From the NCBI GenBank assembly GCA_016876035.1, contig VGOE01000006.1, forward strand, positions 1 through 50,164: DNA of 50,164 nucleotides, in the 5' to 3' direction. Under the pieces are notes generated by a model, which saw only the letters and a list, made by a program, of their open reading frames with translations, was not told the DNA's origin and did not search any database. The DNA is from Chloroflexota bacterium (GTDB taxonomy: Bacteria > Chloroflexota > Dehalococcoidia > UBA2247 > RBG-13-53-26). The position numbers and the translations under genes are program-made. Positions 47,174-50,164 of the stretch are shown piece by piece (positions within the stretch are counted from its first letter, which is position 1; each line of letters starts with the position of its first letter).

Positions 47174-49651
47174 TTACCCTCCATATGTCAAGTAGCAACC
47201 ACTGGTTACCTTGATCCAGTAGGACTGGTTGTTCTTTAGCTCTGCCAGGTCATTAGCCCAGGCAGGCATATTGGGATTATACCCATACCACTTGCCAGTC
47301 TCGCTATCAAAGAACCAGACTACCGATAATTTGTCCCCTATCGAACTCAAAGCCTCTGTCAATGGTTTATCCGGTCCCAGATAGGCAACTGAATTCCACC
47401 CCTTATTGCCATCCCAGTATAGCTGTTTGCTTTGGAAACTCAGGCTTTGCGACGCCAGATTGCCGGCGGCATCGCTGGCTCTAACATCAACAGTACGGGA
47501 CCCATCGGCCAGAGCCGCCAAGGTGAAGCTATACCCCTCGCTTGGCCCGTTAAAGGCCCCGTCCGAGGCGGTGGCATTCACCCAGCCCCCACCATCCAGC
47601 CGGTACTGGACCGAGGCTATGTAACTGGTAGCATCGGTAGCCGTGCCGCTGAAACTAAGCCCGTCCCGCGCCACAGTAATTGCCGGCGGAACGGTATCTA
47701 AAGTGAAGCTATCTGAGGCCACTGATGACTCATTCCCCGCCTTGTCAATGGCCTTCGCCTTCACCTCATACGCTTTACCATTGACGAGCGACGGCATGGA
47801 GTAGCTCCAGGAAGTTGTCCCGGTAGCATTAAGCCACGTCTCTCCTGCTACCCAAGAACTCCCGTTCCAGTAAGTGCTGTCAGTGGCGTTCTTTATCTGC
47901 ACCTGAACCTTATCCACTTGCCCCGGCGCCGTGTCAGCCGCTGTACCACTTATCGAGGCCAGCGAGTTCACAAAGTCCGGAATGTTGTTCAAGGTCACGG
48001 TAGGATTGGCGGCATCAAAGGTGAAGCTATCCGAGGCCACTGATGACTCATTCCCCGACTTGTCAATGGCCTTTGCCTTCACCTCATACGCCTTGCCATT
48101 GACTAGCGACGGCATGGAATAACTCCAGGAGGCTGTCCCGGTAGCATTGAGCCACGTCTCTCCTGCCACCCAAGAGCTCCCGTTCCAGTAAGTGCTATCA
48201 GTCGTATTCTTTATCTGCACCTGAACCTTATCCACTTGCCCCGGCGCAGCGTCAGCCGCTGTACCACTTATCGAGGCCAGCGAGTTCACAAAGTCCGGAA
48301 TGTTGTTTAACGTCACCGTAGGATTGGCAGTATCAAAGATGAAGCTATCCGAGGCTACTGATGACTCACTCCCCGCCTTGTCAATGGCCTTCGCCTTCAC
48401 CTCATACGCTTTGCCGTTGGTGAGCGAGGGCATGGCGTAGCTCCAGGAGGTCGTCCCGGTAGCATTGAGCCAGGCCTCCCCTGCTACCCAGGAACTCCCG
48501 TTCCAGTAGGTGCTGTCTGTCGTGTTCCTCACCTGCACCTGAACTTTGTCCACTTGCCCCGGCGCCGTGTCAGCCGCTGTACCACTTATCGAGGCCAGCG
48601 ATTTGACAAGGTCCGCGATGTCGTTCAAGGTCACCGTGGGATTGGTGGCATCAAAAGTGAAGCTATCCGAGGCTGCGGCGGACTCATTCCCCGCCGTGTC
48701 AATGGACTTCGCCTTCACCTCATACGCCTTGCCGTTTGTGAGCGAGGGCATGGCGTAGCTCCAGGAGGTTGTCCCGTCAGCATTAAGCCAGGTCTCCCCT
48801 GCCACCCAGGTAGTAGTCCCGTTCCAGTAGGTGCTGTCAGTGGTGTTCTTCACCTGCACCTGAACCTTGTCCACCTGCCCCGGCGCTGTGTCAGCGGCTG
48901 TGCCACTTATCGACGGTAGCGTCTTCACGAAGTCGGCAATGTTGTTCAAGGTCACCGTGGGATTGGTGGCATCCACGGACCAGCTAGCGGTGGTAGCGTT
49001 TGCCTCGGCCTGCCAGTTGTTAAAGGAATCCTTGCCGATGACATAGACAGTATGCGCGCCGTCTGCCAGGCCGGAAAGGGTGATAAGAGTGACAACTGGT
49101 GTCTCAGCGCCCCAGGCGCCGCTGTCCAGCTTGTACTTGTAGGCTACCACGCCGTCACCGCCCACTGTGATATTGGCGGTTCTGTAGTTCACCATCCCGG
49201 TGGGCTGGCCGGATAGAGTGGCAGCAACGAGGGATATCTCCAGATTAACCTGCTTGTATTCTCCGGCAGACCAAACACCGGTCTGAGTCGCCACATAGTC
49301 ATGGCCTCCATACCTCACCGTGAACCGCACCACGTCACCATCCACGCCGCCATCCTTTGTCGGAGTCGAGGGTTCGTCACCATAGACAGTCAGAACATAG
49401 GCATACGCCGGTTGCCCCGCTTCACTACCTGTATTGGCCGTCCAGCTACCAGCAGTACCCTCAATCCAGGCCGTTATCAGCGTCCCGCTGGCTACCCAGT
49501 TCCCATCTACCTTGACTGTACCCCAAAAACGACAGGGATGGCTGGGCCCAGCGGCTATTACCGCCTGTGGCAGCACGAAGGCCACCAGCAGCAGAAGTAT
49601 GCCCAACGCCACCAGAACCTTGAACCCTGCCCCCCTTCTCATCTTATCCAC
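47174..49651 (-). CDS. Ig-repeat surface protein with four near-identical repeats (2)
   Basis: The 825-residue protein has a signal peptide, with hydrophobic residues 11-33, followed by the CRFWGTVKVDG N-terminal domain shared with the other two. It has one YKYKLDSGAWGAE Ig unit, then four tandem repeats of about 106 residues (VTLNNI...AADTAPGQVDKVQVQ...WVAGE...SWSYAMPSL...AYEVKAK). It ends with a W/Y-rich domain (WDGNKGWNSVAYLGPD to NQSYWIKVTSGCYLTYGG) without a TM helix. It is probably exported; how it is attached is unclear. GTG 49651 has AAGGAGG nine bases before it. Its stop is 11 bases before the chosen start of protein 1. Confidence 0.82.
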   Translation of the reverse strand: MDKMRRGAGFKVLVALGILLLLVAFVLPQAVIAAGPSHPCRFWGTVKVDGNWVASGTLITAWIEGTAGSWTANTGSEAGQPAYAYVLTVYGDEPSTPTKDGGVDGDVVRFTVRYGGHDYVATQTGVWSAGEYKQVNLEISLVAATLSGQPTGMVNYRTANITVGGDGVVAYKYKLDSGAWGAETPVVTLITLSGLADGAHTVYVIGKDSFNNWQAEANATTASWSVDATNPTVTLNNIADFVKTLPSISGTAADTAPGQVDKVQVQVKNTTDSTYWNGTTTWVAGETWLNADGTTSWSYAMPSLTNGKAYEVKAKSIDTAGNESAAASDSFTFDATNPTVTLNDIADLVKSLASISGTAADTAPGQVDKVQVQVRNTTDSTYWNGSSWVAGEAWLNATGTTSWSYAMPSLTNGKAYEVKAKAIDKAGSESSVASDSFIFDTANPTVTLNNIPDFVNSLASISGTAADAAPGQVDKVQVQIKNTTDSTYWNGSSWVAGETWLNATGTASWSYSMPSLVNGKAYEVKAKAIDKSGNESSVASDSFTFDAANPTVTLNNIPDFVNSLASISGTAADTAPGQVDKVQVQIKNATDSTYWNGSSWVAGETWLNATGTTSWSYSMPSLVNGKAYEVKAKAIDKAGNESSVASDSFTLDTVPPAITVARDGLSFSGTATDATSYIASVQYRLDGGGWVNATASDGAFNGPSEGYSFTLAALADGSRTVDVRASDAAGNLASQSLSFQSKQLYWDGNKGWNSVAYLGPDKPLTEALSSIGDKLSVVWFFDSETGKWYGYNPNMPAWANDLAELKNNQSYWIKVTSGCYLTYGG
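47700..48975 (-). repeat. four tandem ~318-bp coding repeats
   Basis: Units begin near 48975, 48654, 48336 and 48018 (minus strand) and end near 47700. They are almost identical at DNA level; the last two differ at only scattered positions. This indicates recent unequal recombination or gene conversion and is a risk site for assembly collapse. Confidence 0.75.
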
Positions 49652-49769
49652 CTCAGTTTACCTCCTTGTTTGCAGTCCCCTTGGTCGCAGCGAATCAGAG
49701 ACACCTCCCCCACAGCTTCATGTCCTTGTGAGCTAGGAGGAGGAATCCGGTGATTTGCCGCGGCTTTTC

Positions 49770-50164
49770 CTATGTTGCCAGTTCCTTCAGCTTGCTGCGG
49801 CGACGCCGCTGCACGATGGTCAGCACAGCAACCAAAGCAGCCGCCAGGATCACCGCCATCAGAATTATCCACCACCATCCAGCCTCAGTTACTTTGAACG
49901 ACCGGGTCTCCGACCAGAGGCTGCTATTCCCCGCCCCATCCACTGCTTTCACACGCCAGTAGTGCTTCCCGCTCTTCAGCTTCTCGGTCACGGTATAGCT
50001 CGTGATAGAGATATCCTTTATCTGTAACTTAAGGGAGCTGAAGTCCTCTTTGTCCGCTATCTGAAGGACATAGGTCACTCCACTGGGATCAGTGACTGCC
50101 GACCATTTGAACTCCGGGGTGCTATCCCTGGTCTTAGCTCCATCCTTGGGAGATAGCAAACTGG
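49770..50164 (-). CDS. C-terminal part of a third Ig-repeat surface protein (cut by right edge)
   Basis: The open frame runs off the right edge. The visible 131 residues contain one fibronectin-III-like unit (FKWSAVTDPSGVTYVLQIAD, then GKHYWRVKAVDGAGNSS), a TM helix (WWWIILMAVILAAALVAVLTIV) and a basic tail QRRRRSKLKELAT. This matches the C-terminal layout of surface protein 1, so it is probably another anchored paralogue upstream in the same operon. The N-terminus and repeats are outside the window. Confidence 0.8.
   Translation of the reverse strand, partial: SLLSPKDGAKTRDSTPEFKWSAVTDPSGVTYVLQIADKEDFSSLKLQIKDISITSYTVTEKLKSGKHYWRVKAVDGAGNSSLWSETRSFKVTEAGWWWIILMAVILAAALVAVLTIVQRRRRSKLKELAT

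Noticed and set aside
47700-48975. CRISPR-like regular repetition
   Set aside because: The units are about 318 bases, lie in one open frame and encode Ig-like domains; there are no short repeats with unique spacers.

Overview
The window reads as bacterial chromosome with moderately high G+C, dense mostly operonic genes and good Shine-Dalgarno sites. The gene mix suggests an uncultured anaerobic Chloroflexota, probably Dehalococcoidia-like: many CrtI-type FAD oxidoreductases, SDRs, MaoC hydratases, a cytoplasmic ferredoxin-molybdopterin oxidoreductase fusion, and large Ig-repeat surface proteins sharing an N-terminal CRFWGTVKVDG block. This placement is inference; there is no rRNA or other phylogenetic marker, and no tRNA was recognised.

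Layout. (1) 1-2.7 kb: the end of an unknown gene, then a zf-TFIIB protein, LemA and an HtpX-type membrane protease with an added zinc ribbon. (2) 2.9-7.9 kb: three FAD-dependent phytoene-desaturase-like oxidoreductases. (3) 8.3-11.5 kb: a TldD/TldE protease pair and a GNAT acetyltransferase. (4) 11.7-15.6 kb, minus strand: three paralogous SDRs with two MaoC-type hydratase subunits, resembling a module for (R)-specific beta-oxidation. (5) 15.7-22.95 kb: a defence-like island. Its minus-strand operon holds an unknown protein, a BrxC/D-like protein with no visible Walker A, a BrxD-like ATPase with intact Walker motifs, another unknown protein, a SNF2 helicase and the remains of an Mrr-like nuclease. 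Beside it runs a Panacea-domain/MazF-like toxin-antitoxin candidate. (6) 23.1-31.8 kb: acyl-CoA dehydrogenase, RimI, enoyl-CoA hydratase, HIT hydrolase, a small Cys-rich protein, thiolase, and a MarR regulator divergent from an SDR and a tandem-duplicated protein. (7) 31.9-38.5 kb: SDR, 56-residue ferredoxin, frameshifted FAD oxidoreductase, DUF1893-like protein, the 954-residue ferredoxin-molybdopterin fusion, a coupled 40-residue ORF and a DUF2284-like protein. (8) 38.9-40.4 kb: elongation factor P and its lysyl-modifying enzyme EpmA. (9) 40.5-50.2 kb, minus strand: an orphan substrate-binding lipoprotein, a beta-propeller-like lipoprotein and three related Ig-repeat surface proteins, the last cut by the right edge.

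Regions 2, 4, 6 and 7 together suggest catabolism of an acyl-CoA-linked, perhaps isoprenoid or alicyclic, substrate: FAD oxidoreductases and acyl-CoA dehydrogenase desaturate, MaoC/crotonase proteins hydrate, SDRs oxidise and thiolase cleaves. The substrate cannot be read from sequence. The strongest candidate for an under-described system is the 16.0-21.7 kb operon: a BrxC/D pair with a SNF2 helicase and two unknown proteins, with no pglX methylase or pglZ phosphatase gene in the window. It has a good promoter and 4-base start/stop overlaps at or next to two junctions.
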